Source: Bacteroidota bacterium (GTDB lineage: Bacteria > Spirochaetota > Spirochaetia > JABMQR01). From it: a stretch of DNA of 16,176 nt. A model generated the notes under the pieces. That model was not told the origin of the DNA and made no database searches. It worked only from the letters and a program-made list of their open reading frames with translations. Position 1 is the stretch's first letter, and every line of letters begins with the position of its first letter. The position numbers and the translations under genes are program-made. Shown here in pieces: positions 1 through 8,141 of the stretch. The stretch is from positions 1-16,176 of the forward strand of contig JABMQR010000081.1 of assembly GCA_013202335.1 (NCBI GenBank), read 5' to 3'.

Positions 1-1094
1 ATCATAACCAGTATGCAAACGGGATGGCAAAAGCGGTAGAAAGAGGATTGCTGGATGCAGAGCCGGAGAAAAGACCTTTTATTTTGTCCCGAAGCGGTTT
101 TATTGGGATCAATACTCATGCAGCAGTCTGGACTGGCGATAATCACTCAAACTATCATCATCTTCGGATGGCTGTAGAGATGGAATTGAGTCTCTCTTTA
201 TCAGGCGTACCTTTTGCAGGTTCTGATATTGGCGGTTTTGGTTGTGATGCTGAACCGGAGAATTTTGTTGACTGGTATAAAACCTGTTTTCTTTTCCCAT
301 TCTTCCGCAATCATAGTGCTGACGGTACGGCAAGGCAGGAGCCCTGGGCTTTCGATGATAAGGTTCTCAACACTACACGTAAGTATATTCGTGCCCGATA
401 CGCATTTCGTCCCTATCTCTATAATCTGTTTATTGAGCTGGAAAGAGCCGGAGATCCTATTATTCGACCTCTGCTTTATGAGTTTGACGGATATTTTGAG
501 CAGGCTTCCCAGTTCATGGTTGGGAGTGCTGTTATGCAGGCTCCAAAAATGGAGAAGGGTAAAGAGACGCAGGTAGTGAGTATGCCCATGGGCTGCTGGT
601 ATGAGCCCTGTTCCGGAAAATGGATAGCAGGAATGAGTGATCTTGAAGTTAAGCTTTCAGGAGAAAGTACACCGATATTTTTTCGGGAAGGTTCCTTTGT
701 TCCTTTGAGCAGGCATGCTGATATTGGAGATCCTTTAACAGAAATTGATCTGTTTGTGTGTGCCGGAGGCAGCAGAAACAGTGCCGGAACCGGTCAGTAT
801 GAGTGTGATGGAGGCGAGGGCTTTGCATATAAAGATGGAAAAGTAACATCTCTGGATATGGCTTACAATTTTCAGGATGGTGTTCTTTCGGTCTCAATTC
901 AGTGTAAAAAATCAGAATATCGATCACTAAATATACGGCTGATGGTTCCTGATTCTGTTCTATCTGCAAATTTGGAATTAATGTATTCAGATGGTACAGA
1001 AGAGCGGATTCCCTGTGCACTGGAAAGTGGGTTGTTTCCTCTTCCTGGGACGAACAAGAGCATTAATGTTTCACAGATAGTTGAGATCAGGTAA
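1..1094 (+). CDS. GH31 family alpha-glucosidase, C-terminal part (5' end outside window)
   Basis: This is the C-terminal part of a glycoside hydrolase family 31 enzyme, which removes terminal alpha-linked glucose (or xylose) from oligosaccharides. The reading frame is already open at base 3, and the codons before the first ATG (24) still match the family (HNQYANG), so the gene begins upstream. The diagnostic block SRSGFIGINTHAAVWTGDN follows; the Asp of WTGDN (codon at 138-140) corresponds to the family's acid/base residue. GVPFAGSDIGGF and the beta-rich tail after about residue 180 are also typical. The nucleophile motif lies outside the window. The gene ends TAA at 1092-1094 and converges on the regulator gene 38 bases away; I see no clear terminator between them. 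Substrate preference cannot be decided from this fragment. Confidence 0.9.
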   Translation, partial: HNQYANGMAKAVERGLLDAEPEKRPFILSRSGFIGINTHAAVWTGDNHSNYHHLRMAVEMELSLSLSGVPFAGSDIGGFGCDAEPENFVDWYKTCFLFPFFRNHSADGTARQEPWAFDDKVLNTTRKYIRARYAFRPYLYNLFIELERAGDPIIRPLLYEFDGYFEQASQFMVGSAVMQAPKMEKGKETQVVSMPMGCWYEPCSGKWIAGMSDLEVKLSGESTPIFFREGSFVPLSRHADIGDPLTEIDLFVCAGGSRNSAGTGQYECDGGEGFAYKDGKVTSLDMAYNFQDGVLSVSIQCKKSEYRSLNIRLMVPDSVLSANLELMYSDGTEERIPCALESGLFPLPGTNKSINVSQIVEIR

Positions 1095-1132
1095 GTTTAA
1101 TACTGTCTTGATTGATGATTTTCCTCAGATAC

Positions 1133-2665
1133 TCACATAAGCGGACTGATGTAATCTGTATCCCTTGAGCTGTTTTGTAATTTATGCAGGACTTGTGCAA
1201 TGACTTTGATTCCCTGATCTATTTGATCTTCAGTAACTGCTGCAATGCTCAGGCGCAGGTGGTCATTATATTCTTTGTTTCCAGCGCAAAATACATTGCC
1301 TGGGGTGCAGAGTACCCCCTCGTGTGCAGCTGCTTTGTAGACATCTGAAGCCCGGATGCCCTGAGGTAAGGGGATCCAGAGATTTAAGCCTCCACTTGGG
1401 GCTTTGATATGTGTACAAGGTGGAAGGTATTTTCTAACTGCCGTAATCAGCCTTTTCTGCCGCCGGTGGAAAAGATCCCGTATCTGGTTAAGGTGCTGTT
1501 CCCATTCACCCAAGCGTAGATAGTTGTCAAAAGCTCGTTGGATAAGCCCTGATGATGCTATATCGGTTAGGTGCTTTGCTTGTAGAATGTCACGGTATAT
1601 TTCCCTGGGAGCGGAAAGAAACCCTATGCGTAGACCCGGCATAAGCAGCTTCGAGAAACTTTTGATATATATTACCCGTTCATTATTCCCCCGGTCATAC
1701 GTTTTAAGTGGTTTAGGTCGCTCACTTGTGCTGAAGGTAAGCTCTGAGAGACAATCATCTTCGATGATATAGCAATCAGAGCGGTGTGCGATATCAATGA
1801 TAGTTTGACGCTTTTCGCTGCTGTAGCTGCAGGTCGTAGGGTTTTGGTAATCAGGCATAATATAGAGAACTTTTGGTTTGTAGAAAGCTATACTTTTTTT
1901 CAAATACTCAATATCGATGCCGTCATTCTCCATGGGAATTCCGACAATCTGTGCACCGCGGGACTTGAATACCGCCAGGGCTCCGGTATAGGTGGGATCT
2001 TCTACGAGAACCCGGTCGCCAGGGTTTAATAATGCTTTTGCTGCGATGTCGATTCCCTGCTGTGCACCGGAAATGATCTGCAGTCGATCGACCGGGGTCA
2101 GGATGCCGTATCGTGATTTAAACATTGCACTCACCTGTTCGCGCAGGGGAAGATAGCCATTGCTTACATCGTATTCGAAGGCTGCCCCGCCGTCGCGATC
2201 CAGAACGGTGTTGAGAGCTTGTTTGAAGGCTTTAACCGGGAAAAGGTCCGAAGTCGGAGTCGATGTTGCAAAGTTGGTCTGCTCTTTAGTGAGAACAAGG
2301 CTGCCGAGCTGCATCAGCTCTATTTCATTGTCAAGGTAGAGTTCATCATTGTTAAGGTCGTCAGATACTGTTTCTGGTTCATTTTCAAAAGATATTGCCT
2401 GATTGCGGGTACCTCGCCTGAAAAGGGCTCCGACATAGACCCCGCTTCCTTTAATTTTGGTTACCAGCCCTATCCCCTGAAGCTGTTCGTATGCTTTGAC
2501 AATGGTAACGGTATTTACAGAGAGTTCCTCGGCAAGCCGGCGTATGGGGAGAAGTCTGTCACCCGGCTGAAGTTCTCCGTTTTCTATTTTCCGTTTAATC
2601 TGCCCGGCGATCTGTAGGTATTTTGGTCCATGGCCGGTCAATTGTATCGGTACAAAATGTTTCAT
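1133..2665 (-). CDS. pdxR: MocR/PdxR-type GntR-family transcriptional regulator with aminotransferase-like domain
   Basis: About 510 aa. Residues 10-80 form a GntR-type winged helix (YLQIAGQIKRKIENGELQPGDRL, then RRLAEELSVNTVTIVKAYEQL). Residues about 130-505 form a fold-type I aminotransferase-like domain with NPTT (275-278), EDD (302-304), the PLP-binding Lys339 in SFSK and Arg346 in GLRIGF. MocR regulators of this type sense PLP; the divergent position next to pdxST identifies it as the likely PdxR. Three in-frame starts exist: TTG at 2695, ATG at 2683 and ATG at 2665. I chose 2665 because GGAG lies 12 bases upstream and the protein then begins just before the winged helix; the other two lack a Shine-Dalgarno sequence. 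A near-palindromic half-site pair lies inside its first codons, which suggests autoregulation. Confidence 0.88.
   Translation of the reverse strand: MKHFVPIQLTGHGPKYLQIAGQIKRKIENGELQPGDRLLPIRRLAEELSVNTVTIVKAYEQLQGIGLVTKIKGSGVYVGALFRRGTRNQAISFENEPETVSDDLNNDELYLDNEIELMQLGSLVLTKEQTNFATSTPTSDLFPVKAFKQALNTVLDRDGGAAFEYDVSNGYLPLREQVSAMFKSRYGILTPVDRLQIISGAQQGIDIAAKALLNPGDRVLVEDPTYTGALAVFKSRGAQIVGIPMENDGIDIEYLKKSIAFYKPKVLYIMPDYQNPTTCSYSSEKRQTIIDIAHRSDCYIIEDDCLSELTFSTSERPKPLKTYDRGNNERVIYIKSFSKLLMPGLRIGFLSAPREIYRDILQAKHLTDIASSGLIQRAFDNYLRLGEWEQHLNQIRDLFHRRQKRLITAVRKYLPPCTHIKAPSGGLNLWIPLPQGIRASDVYKAAAHEGVLCTPGNVFCAGNKEYNDHLRLSIAAVTEDQIDQGIKVIAQVLHKLQNSSRDTDYISPLM
2642..2655. promoter_or_regulatory. Near-palindromic TTGTATCGGTACAA element inside the start of pdxR
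   Basis: TTGTATCGGTACAA differs by a single base from the core of the perfect palindrome upstream of pdxS (TTGTATCGATACAA). It sits over codons near the 5' end of pdxR, about 100 bases from the main sites. It could be an accessory operator for looping or autorepression. It could also be chance, since it is inside coding sequence. Confidence 0.35.
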
Positions 2666-2688
2666 ACTACTATTATTCTCCATATGTA

Positions 2689-2717
2689 TTGACAATTTGA
2701 TAAAATATATCTATTTT
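2689..2717 (+). promoter_or_regulatory. Candidate sigma-70-type promoter for pdxST
   Basis: TTGACA (2689-2694) is followed after 17 bases by TATTTT (2712-2717). The -35 matches consensus perfectly and the -10 is weaker (4 of 6). The predicted transcription start is near 2724, so the ATTGTAT/ATACAAT half-sites would lie at and just downstream of the start point. This arrangement would favour repression over class I/II activation, if the promoter call is right. Confidence 0.35.
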
Positions 2718-2720
2718 ACC

Positions 2721-2763
2721 AATACAATAATGATGTAGATTATTGTATTGTATCGATACAATA
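2721..2763. promoter_or_regulatory. Compound operator: overlapping inverted repeats between pdxR and pdxS
   Basis: Two nested symmetries are visible. AATACAATAAT (2721-2731) and ATTATTGTATT (2739-2749) are exact inverted 11-base arms with a 7-base spacer. TATTGTATCGATACAATA (2746-2763) is a perfect 18-base palindrome that shares four bases with the right arm. Together they contain four exact heptamers: ATACAAT at 2722 and 2756, and ATTGTAT at 2742 and 2747. The position between regulator and target, and the habit of MocR regulators to bind combinations of direct and inverted repeats, make this the probable PdxR binding region. Confidence 0.6.
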
Positions 2764-2787
2764 AAGAAAATGCAAGGGGGTACTATA

Positions 2788-3666
2788 ATGAATACACAGT
2801 ATAAACTCAACAAAGATCTGGCCAGGATGCTCAAGGGCGGGGTCATTATGGATGTCATGAATGTCGAGCAGGCAAAAATTGCAGAAGCTGCCGGGGCTTC
2901 AGCAGTTATGGCATTGGAGAGGATTCCTTCCGAGATTCGTAAGGCAGGCGGGGTTTCGAGGATGTCTGATCCGGAAATGATTATCCGCATCAAGGAGGCT
3001 GTCACCATTCCGGTTATGGCCAAGGTGCGCATTGGTCATATTATAGAAGCCGATATCCTGCAGAGTTTGGGTATCGACTACATTGATGAAAGTGAGGTTC
3101 TTACCCCTGCAGATGACCAGTACCACATCGACAAGCATGCTTACAAGATTCCGTTTGTTTGTGGTGCCCGGGACCTTGGAGAGGCTCTTCGGCGCATTGG
3201 TGAAGGTGCTGCGATGATTCGTACGAAGGGTGAGGCTGGTACCGGGAATATTGTGGAGGCTGTGCGCCATCAACGAAAGATTCAGCAGCAGATAGCTCAG
3301 CTGCATGCAATGCGGCTGGAAGAGCTTATGAGTGCAGCTAAAGAGCTGCAGGCACCTTACGATCTAATATGCGAAGTGGCAAAAAACGGCGGTTTGCCTG
3401 TCGTAAACTTCGCTGCAGGAGGAATTGCCACCCCAGCTGATGCTGCATTGATGATGCGATTGGGAAGTGACGGAGTCTTTGTCGGTTCAGGAATTTTTGC
3501 CTCGGAAGATCCGGCAGCTCGTGCACAGGCTATTGTGCTTGCGGTTGCCAACTACCAGGATCCGCAACTGCTCACCAAAGTATCAACTGGGCTTGGAAAG
3601 GCTATGCGGGGTCTGGATTTATCAGAGTTGTCTCAGGAACAGAGATTTGCGCAGCGAGGGTGGTAG
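2788..3666 (+). CDS. pdxS: Pyridoxal 5'-phosphate synthase, lyase subunit PdxS
   Basis: 292 aa, close to the usual 290-295 of PdxS. It condenses ribose 5-phosphate, glyceraldehyde 3-phosphate and ammonia (from PdxT) into PLP in a cytoplasmic 12+12 complex. The family blocks are all present: [10 protein letters not shown] with catalytic Asp22, [11 protein letters not shown] with Lys79 (the Schiff-base lysine), [15 protein letters not shown] with Lys147 (the second lysine), and the phosphate-binding [18 protein letters not shown]. The reading frame is open further upstream, but the real start is ATG 2788. AAGGGGG (2774-2780) lies seven bases before it, and [12 protein letters not shown] is the normal N-terminus. 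Transcription is probably controlled by PdxR through the palindromes just upstream. pdxT follows after 7 bases. Confidence 0.97.
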   Translation: MNTQYKLNKDLARMLKGGVIMDVMNVEQAKIAEAAGASAVMALERIPSEIRKAGGVSRMSDPEMIIRIKEAVTIPVMAKVRIGHIIEADILQSLGIDYIDESEVLTPADDQYHIDKHAYKIPFVCGARDLGEALRRIGEGAAMIRTKGEAGTGNIVEAVRHQRKIQQQIAQLHAMRLEELMSAAKELQAPYDLICEVAKNGGLPVVNFAAGGIATPADAALMMRLGSDGVFVGSGIFASEDPAARAQAIVLAVANYQDPQLLTKVSTGLGKAMRGLDLSELSQEQRFAQRGW

Positions 3667-3673
3667 TAAATCC

Positions 3674-4276
3674 TTGACCATTGGGGTTCTGGCACTGCAG
3701 GGGGGAATTTCAGAGCATGAAGCCATGCTCAGTAGATTGGAATTGCCAAATCTGCAGGTAACGGCTGTTCGGTCAGCCGGAGAACTTTCAGGTCTGGATG
3801 GTATTATCTTACCGGGTGGGGAGAGCACAGCACAGGGGCTGCTTCTCAAACGTTTTGGTATGGTGGAGCCGCTTCGCCAGCTTATCGGAGAGGGACTGCC
3901 AGTGTGGGGTACTTGTGCAGGAATGATTCTGCTTGCTAAAGAGGTGGAAAATCAGACAGCTCCCGTGCTTGCTTGTATGGATATTTGCGTCAGGCGCAAC
4001 TGGTACGGCAGCCAGCAGGAAAGTTTTGTCACAGAGATTGCGACTGAAGGTATTCCCGGAGGCTTTGCTGAAGAGATATTCATCAGGGCTCCCGGGATAG
4101 TCAGTGCTGCTAAGGATGTGGAAATCCTTGCATCGGTTCAGGGGCATCCAGTCGCCTGTCGGCAGCGTAATATGATCGTAACAGCATTTCATCCTGAGCT
4201 AACAGAGGATACCCGTTTCCATCAGTTCTTTATCGACCATGTGCTCTCCTGTCAGGTTAGTACTTTCGTATGCTGA
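3674..4276 (+). CDS. pdxT: Pyridoxal 5'-phosphate synthase, glutaminase subunit PdxT
   Basis: 200 aa with the chosen start; PdxT is normally 185-200 aa. It is a class I glutamine amidotransferase that releases ammonia and channels it to PdxS. Visible marks are TIGVLALQGGISEHE at the N-terminus, LPGGEST (46-52), the nucleophile Cys81 in WGTCAGM, and the His173/Glu175 pair in FHPELT. The open frame runs back into pdxS, but the conserved protein begins at the TTG codon 3674 and no ATG or GTG is available there. GAGGGTGG at 3656-3663, inside the end of pdxS, can act as Shine-Dalgarno sequence, so translation is probably coupled to pdxS. No hairpin-plus-T-run terminator is visible after the stop. 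Confidence 0.96.
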   Translation: MTIGVLALQGGISEHEAMLSRLELPNLQVTAVRSAGELSGLDGIILPGGESTAQGLLLKRFGMVEPLRQLIGEGLPVWGTCAGMILLAKEVENQTAPVLACMDICVRRNWYGSQQESFVTEIATEGIPGGFAEEIFIRAPGIVSAAKDVEILASVQGHPVACRQRNMIVTAFHPELTEDTRFHQFFIDHVLSCQVSTFVC

Positions 4277-4494
4277 ACACAAGATACTATTTTGAGAGAG
4301 CCTACATTGCATTTTAGGTAAACTGACCGGAAGCCGGTGGGAATTACAACAGGTGTGCAGCAAGCCTTCACTCAGAAACAGCTGTTGAGGGAAGCATGCT
4401 TTTTCCTCAGCCCCGTACATCGAGCCGTTAATTAATTGTTGTATTAAGTTATTATTCGGTTTATCAATCGCAGAAGAAAGTATATGCTCACCGC
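4277..4494 (+). other. Gene-free leader region before the transporter/glycyl-radical cluster
   Basis: These 218 bases hold no supported gene. They contain a short perfect hairpin (ACCGG-AAG-CCGGT, 4326-4338), a longer imperfect hairpin (TGAGG 4386-4390 with CCTCA 4405-4409, and AAG/CTT nested inside), and a TACTAT (4285-4290) that could be a -10 without a good -35. An AT-rich stretch (4430-4460) includes TATTAT (4450-4455). This is long for a simple spacer, so a structured 5' leader is plausible. Confidence 0.5.
4316..4426 (+). ncRNA. Possible degenerate cobalamin-riboswitch-like leader RNA
   Basis: The order of short elements resembles a cobalamin riboswitch core: AGGT (4316-4319), GGAAGCCGGTGGGAAT (4329-4344), ACAGGTGTGCAGC (4349-4361), GGGAAGC (4389-4395), and an AGCC...AC...GAGCC tail (4409-4426) in the place of the B12 box. 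None of the elements is a perfect match; the GGTG-N-GAAT-to-GC stretch is the best part. It lies upstream of an operon for a cobalamin-independent glycyl radical dehydratase. This is an analogy made by eye and could be coincidence. Confidence 0.22.
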
Positions 4495-5703
4495 ATGAAA
4501 CCTTTTAATACACAAAAAAACTATATTCTTTTGTTGTCAGCTATGCTCTGTTTTGCAATTGCAACAGCTCTTTTTCAAGGTGTCCAGGAAAACTATTTGG
4601 CCGAAAGTCTAAATGTCTCACGATCAGGTCGTGGAATTGTTGAGTTTTTCAGAGAGATGCCCGGTCTTTTACTTTTTCTTATTCTGGCTCTGTTTTATAA
4701 AATGCCGGAACATCGAATTCTCAGAATAGGTTTTTTTGTAGCAATTACCGGTATTGGCGGGTTTGTACTGGTCGGAACCAAATTGATCCCGGCTGTTTTT
4801 TTTCTTACTATTTTCAGTGCAGGGCAGCATATTCTCATGCCGGTTCGGCAGTCCTATGCGGTGCATTCGGTTGAGCCGGGAAAAGAAGGTTCTGCTCTTG
4901 GTCTTATGCGCAGTATCCAGAGTATAGGGCGGGTAGCGGGTTTTTTTATTGTTCCCGTTATATTTCTTATGACGGCAAAGACAGAGAATGGATTTATTAT
5001 TACCTTTATATGCGTAATATTCTTTGCAGTCGGAGCACTGGTAATTTCATTTTTTCTGCGAAATGAGGGCGGGCATGTTAGACGGCAGCGGCTCTATTTC
5101 CGGAAAAAATACAAAACCTATTACATACTGCAAAATTTTTATGGAGCCAGAAAACAGGTAATACTTACATTTGGACCCTATGTGTTAATTCTGAAATATG
5201 GTGCTACCCCGGCGATAATAGCCACATTGATGGGGGCATGTGCAGTAGTCAGTATTGTTACATCACCATTGATTGGTAAGCTGATTGACCGAATTGGGTA
5301 TAAAAAAGTTCTGGTGGGAGATACAGTAATCCTTTTCTTTGTATGCCTTGTCTATGGTTTTGCGCACCACCTTTTTCCTGAACACATTGCCTTCATTGTT
5401 ATTTGCGGGGTTTTTATTCTCGATAGTCTGGTGTCTCATGCCAGTATGGCTGCCAGTGTGTATGTTAAGGAGCTAAGTGATGACAGGGAAGAGATGACGG
5501 CTACCTTAACCACAGGGATATCTCTGGATCACGTAATCAGTATTTTAATAGCTCTTGCAGGTGGATTTATTTGGGAACATATCGGTATTGAACTGCTCTT
5601 TGTTCTTGCTGCTGTTATGGCGATGATGAATTCACTTATTGCATTGACTATCAAGTCGGGTAAGAGGCAAAATGGTAATATGATGGAAGAGAAAACAACA
5701 TGA
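4495..5703 (+). CDS. Major facilitator superfamily transporter
   Basis: 402 aa, strongly hydrophobic, with about 12 predicted membrane helices split by a basic loop near residues 194-208 (RNEGGHVRRQRLYFRKK). This is the normal MFS half-to-half layout. A family-type loop motif after helix 8, GKLIDRIGYKKVLVGD (residues about 262-277), resembles the repeated MFS signature. The conserved stretch ARKQVILTFGPYVLILKYG (residues about 219-237) is distinctive, but I cannot assign a substrate. Its stop codon overlaps the start of the glycyl radical enzyme (ATGA at 5700-5703), so it very likely imports that enzyme's substrate, perhaps hydroxyproline or a derivative. No strong Shine-Dalgarno sequence precedes ATG 4495. 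A four-codon reading frame (ATG 4484, TGA 4496-4498, AGAAG at 4472) overlaps the start and could couple translation. Confidence 0.85.
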   Translation: MKPFNTQKNYILLLSAMLCFAIATALFQGVQENYLAESLNVSRSGRGIVEFFREMPGLLLFLILALFYKMPEHRILRIGFFVAITGIGGFVLVGTKLIPAVFFLTIFSAGQHILMPVRQSYAVHSVEPGKEGSALGLMRSIQSIGRVAGFFIVPVIFLMTAKTENGFIITFICVIFFAVGALVISFFLRNEGGHVRRQRLYFRKKYKTYYILQNFYGARKQVILTFGPYVLILKYGATPAIIATLMGACAVVSIVTSPLIGKLIDRIGYKKVLVGDTVILFFVCLVYGFAHHLFPEHIAFIVICGVFILDSLVSHASMAASVYVKELSDDREEMTATLTTGISLDHVISILIALAGGFIWEHIGIELLFVLAAVMAMMNSLIALTIKSGKRQNGNMMEEKTT

Positions 5704-8087
5704 AAACCATAATTGATCTACCCGGGATGAATGAAAGAATTCAAAAACTCCGTAAGCTAAGTTTTGAGGCCAAACCCTCTATTGCGATTGAACGAGCTCT
5801 GCATCAAACAGCATTTTATAAAGAACACAATGGAAAGTACTCTATACCCGTGATGAGGGCGCTAACCTTCCTCGATCATTGTAAGAAAAAAACATTATAT
5901 ATGGGCGAGGGAGAACTAATTGTGGGTGAACGGGGACCTACTCCAAAAGCAGTTCCCACGTTTCCGGAATTAACCTGCCATAGTGTTGAAGACTTTCATG
6001 TACTGAACACAAGAGGCCAGCAAAAATATACTATCAACCAGGAAGATATCGATACTTATAGCAGGGAAGTAATTCCCTACTGGAATGGAAGAACTCAGAG
6101 AGAACGTATCTTTCGACATGTACCCAAGGAGTGGAAGAGAGCGTATGAGGCGGGACTTTTTACCGAGTTTATGGAACAGCGGGCACCGGGACATACTGCT
6201 TTAGACGGGAAAATTTATAAAAAAGGGATGATGGATTTCAAGAAGGATATCCGGGAGCATCTTGATACGCTGGATTATCTAAACGATCCTGAGGCAACTG
6301 ATAAAGCTGAGCAGTTAAAAGCCATGGATATCTCCTGTGATGCGGTTATTGTATTTGCTGAACGTCACGCCGACCTTGCAGAGCAGGAAGCGGAAAAAGA
6401 GAATGATCCTGAGAGAAAAAAAGAGTTGCTGCGGATAACTGAAACTTGTCGATGGGTACCGGCACATGCCCCCAGAAATTTTTGGGAAGCGATCCAGATG
6501 TACTGGTTTGTCCACCTGGGAACTATTACTGAATTAAATGGTTGGGATGCGATGAATCCCGGGCATTTTGATCAGCATCTGGAGCCATTCTTTGAAAAAG
6601 AGATTTCAAAAGGCACACTAACAAGAGAACGGGCAAAAGAGTTGATATCCTGTTTCTGGATTAAGGTTAATAATCATACGGCTCCTCCAAAGGTGGGAAT
6701 TACTGCAAAGGAAAGCGGTACCTATAATGATTTTACCAATATCAATATAGGCGGTGTGAGAAGTGATGGTTCCGACGGGGTAAGTGATGTCTCCTACCTT
6801 ATGCTGGAAGTTGTTGGAGAGTTACATATTTTACAGCCGGGAAACTCGGTTCATGTAAGTGCAAAAACTCCCGATAAGTTTCTGCACACTGCTCTTAAAG
6901 TTATACGTCAGGGGTATGGATATCCTTCTGTGTTTAATCCGGATGTCTATATTCAGGAGTTGATGAATATGGGAAAATCCCTGCAGGATGCCCGTGAGGG
7001 AGGATGCAGCGGATGTATAGAAGTTGGAGCATTTGGTAAAGAAGCCTTCTTGCTGACGGGATACCTGAACGTACCCAAAATATTAGAAGTAACCCTGAAT
7101 AATGGAATTGATCCTGTTACCGGAAAGGTTGCTGGTATTGAAACTGGGGATCCTGTTGAGTTTGAAACGTATGAAGAGTTATATGATGCTTTCATAAAAC
7201 AGTTGAACTTTATTGTAGACCAGAAAATACGTGTGAGTAACTATATCGACAGGATGTCTGCAAAGTATACTCCGGCACCATTTCTTTCAGTCCTGATCGA
7301 AGATTGTATTGCAAAAGGAAAGGATTATTACAATGGAGGGCCGCGGTACAATACCAATTTTATTCAGTGTACGGGATTGGGTACGGTAACTGATAGTTTA
7401 GCTGCTCTTAAAAAACATGTATTTGAAGACCGGACTTTCTCGATGGATAGGCTATTAACTGCAGTAGCCGGGAATTTTGCAGGAGAAGAGATCTTACGTC
7501 ACATCATCATCAACAGAACACCCTTTTTTGGGAATGACGATGATTTTGCAGATAGTATAGCTTTACAGGTATACAATGACATGCTGAAAGCAATTGATGG
7601 GAAACCTAACACAAAAAGTGAGAGTTTTCACCTGAATATGTTATCAACTACCTGCCATATCTATTTTGGAAAGGTTATGGGAGCTTCACCAAATGGACGA
7701 TTGGCTGGAAAATCTATTTCTGACGGTACGTCACCTTCTCAGGGATGTGACGTGAATGGACCATCAGCGGTAATAAAATCTATGACCAGGCTGGATCACA
7801 CCCGTTCAGGCGGCACCTTGCTGAATCAACGATTTTTACCTGGTTTGTTGAAGCGTAATGAAGATATTACCAAACTGGGACATCTGATCAGGAGTTATTT
7901 CTCATTAGGCGGACATCATATTCAATTTAATATTGTCGATACAGCGACTCTTAAAGCTGCACAGAAAACACCGGAAAATTATAAAGATCTTATGGTTCGA
8001 ATGGCCGGTTATAGTGACTATTTCAATGATATGAACGAAGACCTGCAGCAGGAGATCATTGACCGTACATTGAATGAGACTCTCTGA
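5700..8087 (+). CDS. hypD: Glycyl radical enzyme, trans-4-hydroxy-L-proline dehydratase (HypD)-like
   Basis: 795 aa, the usual length of a dehydratase-type glycyl radical enzyme. The thiyl-radical Cys439 lies in SGCIE with the general base Glu441 two residues later. The radical-bearing Gly770 sits in RMAGYSDYF near the C-terminus. Beyond the family marks, the residues I recall from the HypD active site are all present at a constant offset of five: His165 (APGH), Ser339, Asp344 and Phe345 (ESGTYNDF), Tyr455 (LTGYLN) and Thr650 (LSTTCHIYF). HypD removes water from trans-4-hydroxyproline to give pyrroline-5-carboxylate in anaerobes. Unlike many hypD loci, no proC reductase lies next to it; an MFS transporter precedes it instead. 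The related hydroxyproline ring-opening (C-N cleaving) enzymes, or a derivative substrate, remain alternatives. An extra Cys436 gives GGCSGC where GGTSGC is usual. Confidence 0.85.
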   Translation: MKTIIDLPGMNERIQKLRKLSFEAKPSIAIERALHQTAFYKEHNGKYSIPVMRALTFLDHCKKKTLYMGEGELIVGERGPTPKAVPTFPELTCHSVEDFHVLNTRGQQKYTINQEDIDTYSREVIPYWNGRTQRERIFRHVPKEWKRAYEAGLFTEFMEQRAPGHTALDGKIYKKGMMDFKKDIREHLDTLDYLNDPEATDKAEQLKAMDISCDAVIVFAERHADLAEQEAEKENDPERKKELLRITETCRWVPAHAPRNFWEAIQMYWFVHLGTITELNGWDAMNPGHFDQHLEPFFEKEISKGTLTRERAKELISCFWIKVNNHTAPPKVGITAKESGTYNDFTNINIGGVRSDGSDGVSDVSYLMLEVVGELHILQPGNSVHVSAKTPDKFLHTALKVIRQGYGYPSVFNPDVYIQELMNMGKSLQDAREGGCSGCIEVGAFGKEAFLLTGYLNVPKILEVTLNNGIDPVTGKVAGIETGDPVEFETYEELYDAFIKQLNFIVDQKIRVSNYIDRMSAKYTPAPFLSVLIEDCIAKGKDYYNGGPRYNTNFIQCTGLGTVTDSLAALKKHVFEDRTFSMDRLLTAVAGNFAGEEILRHIIINRTPFFGNDDDFADSIALQVYNDMLKAIDGKPNTKSESFHLNMLSTTCHIYFGKVMGASPNGRLAGKSISDGTSPSQGCDVNGPSAVIKSMTRLDHTRSGGTLLNQRFLPGLLKRNEDITKLGHLIRSYFSLGGHHIQFNIVDTATLKAAQKTPENYKDLMVRMAGYSDYFNDMNEDLQQEIIDRTLNETL

Positions 8088-8141
8088 TATTCCTACAGTA
8101 TTAGCTGAATTCTACAGCAGAGAAACGGAAAGGAGCTAGTT

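Noticed and set aside
649..1020. 123-codon minus-strand open frame inside the GH31 gene
   Set aside because: It is a shadow of the alpha-glucosidase frame, with low-complexity histidine and leucine content and no recognisable domain.
2743..2787. Earlier ATG start for pdxS at 2743
   Set aside because: It would lie inside the operator palindrome, lacks a Shine-Dalgarno sequence and adds residues not found in PdxS; ATG 2788 has a strong AAGGGGG.
2899..3306. 135-codon minus-strand open frame over pdxS
   Set aside because: It is antisense to a clearly conserved gene, its protein shows no family features, and there is no ribosome binding site.
3467..3673. N-terminal extension of pdxT into pdxS
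   Set aside because: The frame is open, but the extra residues do not resemble PdxT, they overlap the conserved end of PdxS, and the family N-terminus begins at TTG 3674.
3809..4192. 127-codon minus-strand open frame inside pdxT
   Set aside because: It is fully antisense to the conserved PdxT frame and shows no motif.
4199..4420. 73-codon minus-strand frame covering the pdxT end and leader
   Set aside because: No Shine-Dalgarno sequence and no similarity to a known family; the region is better explained as a 3' end plus a structured leader.
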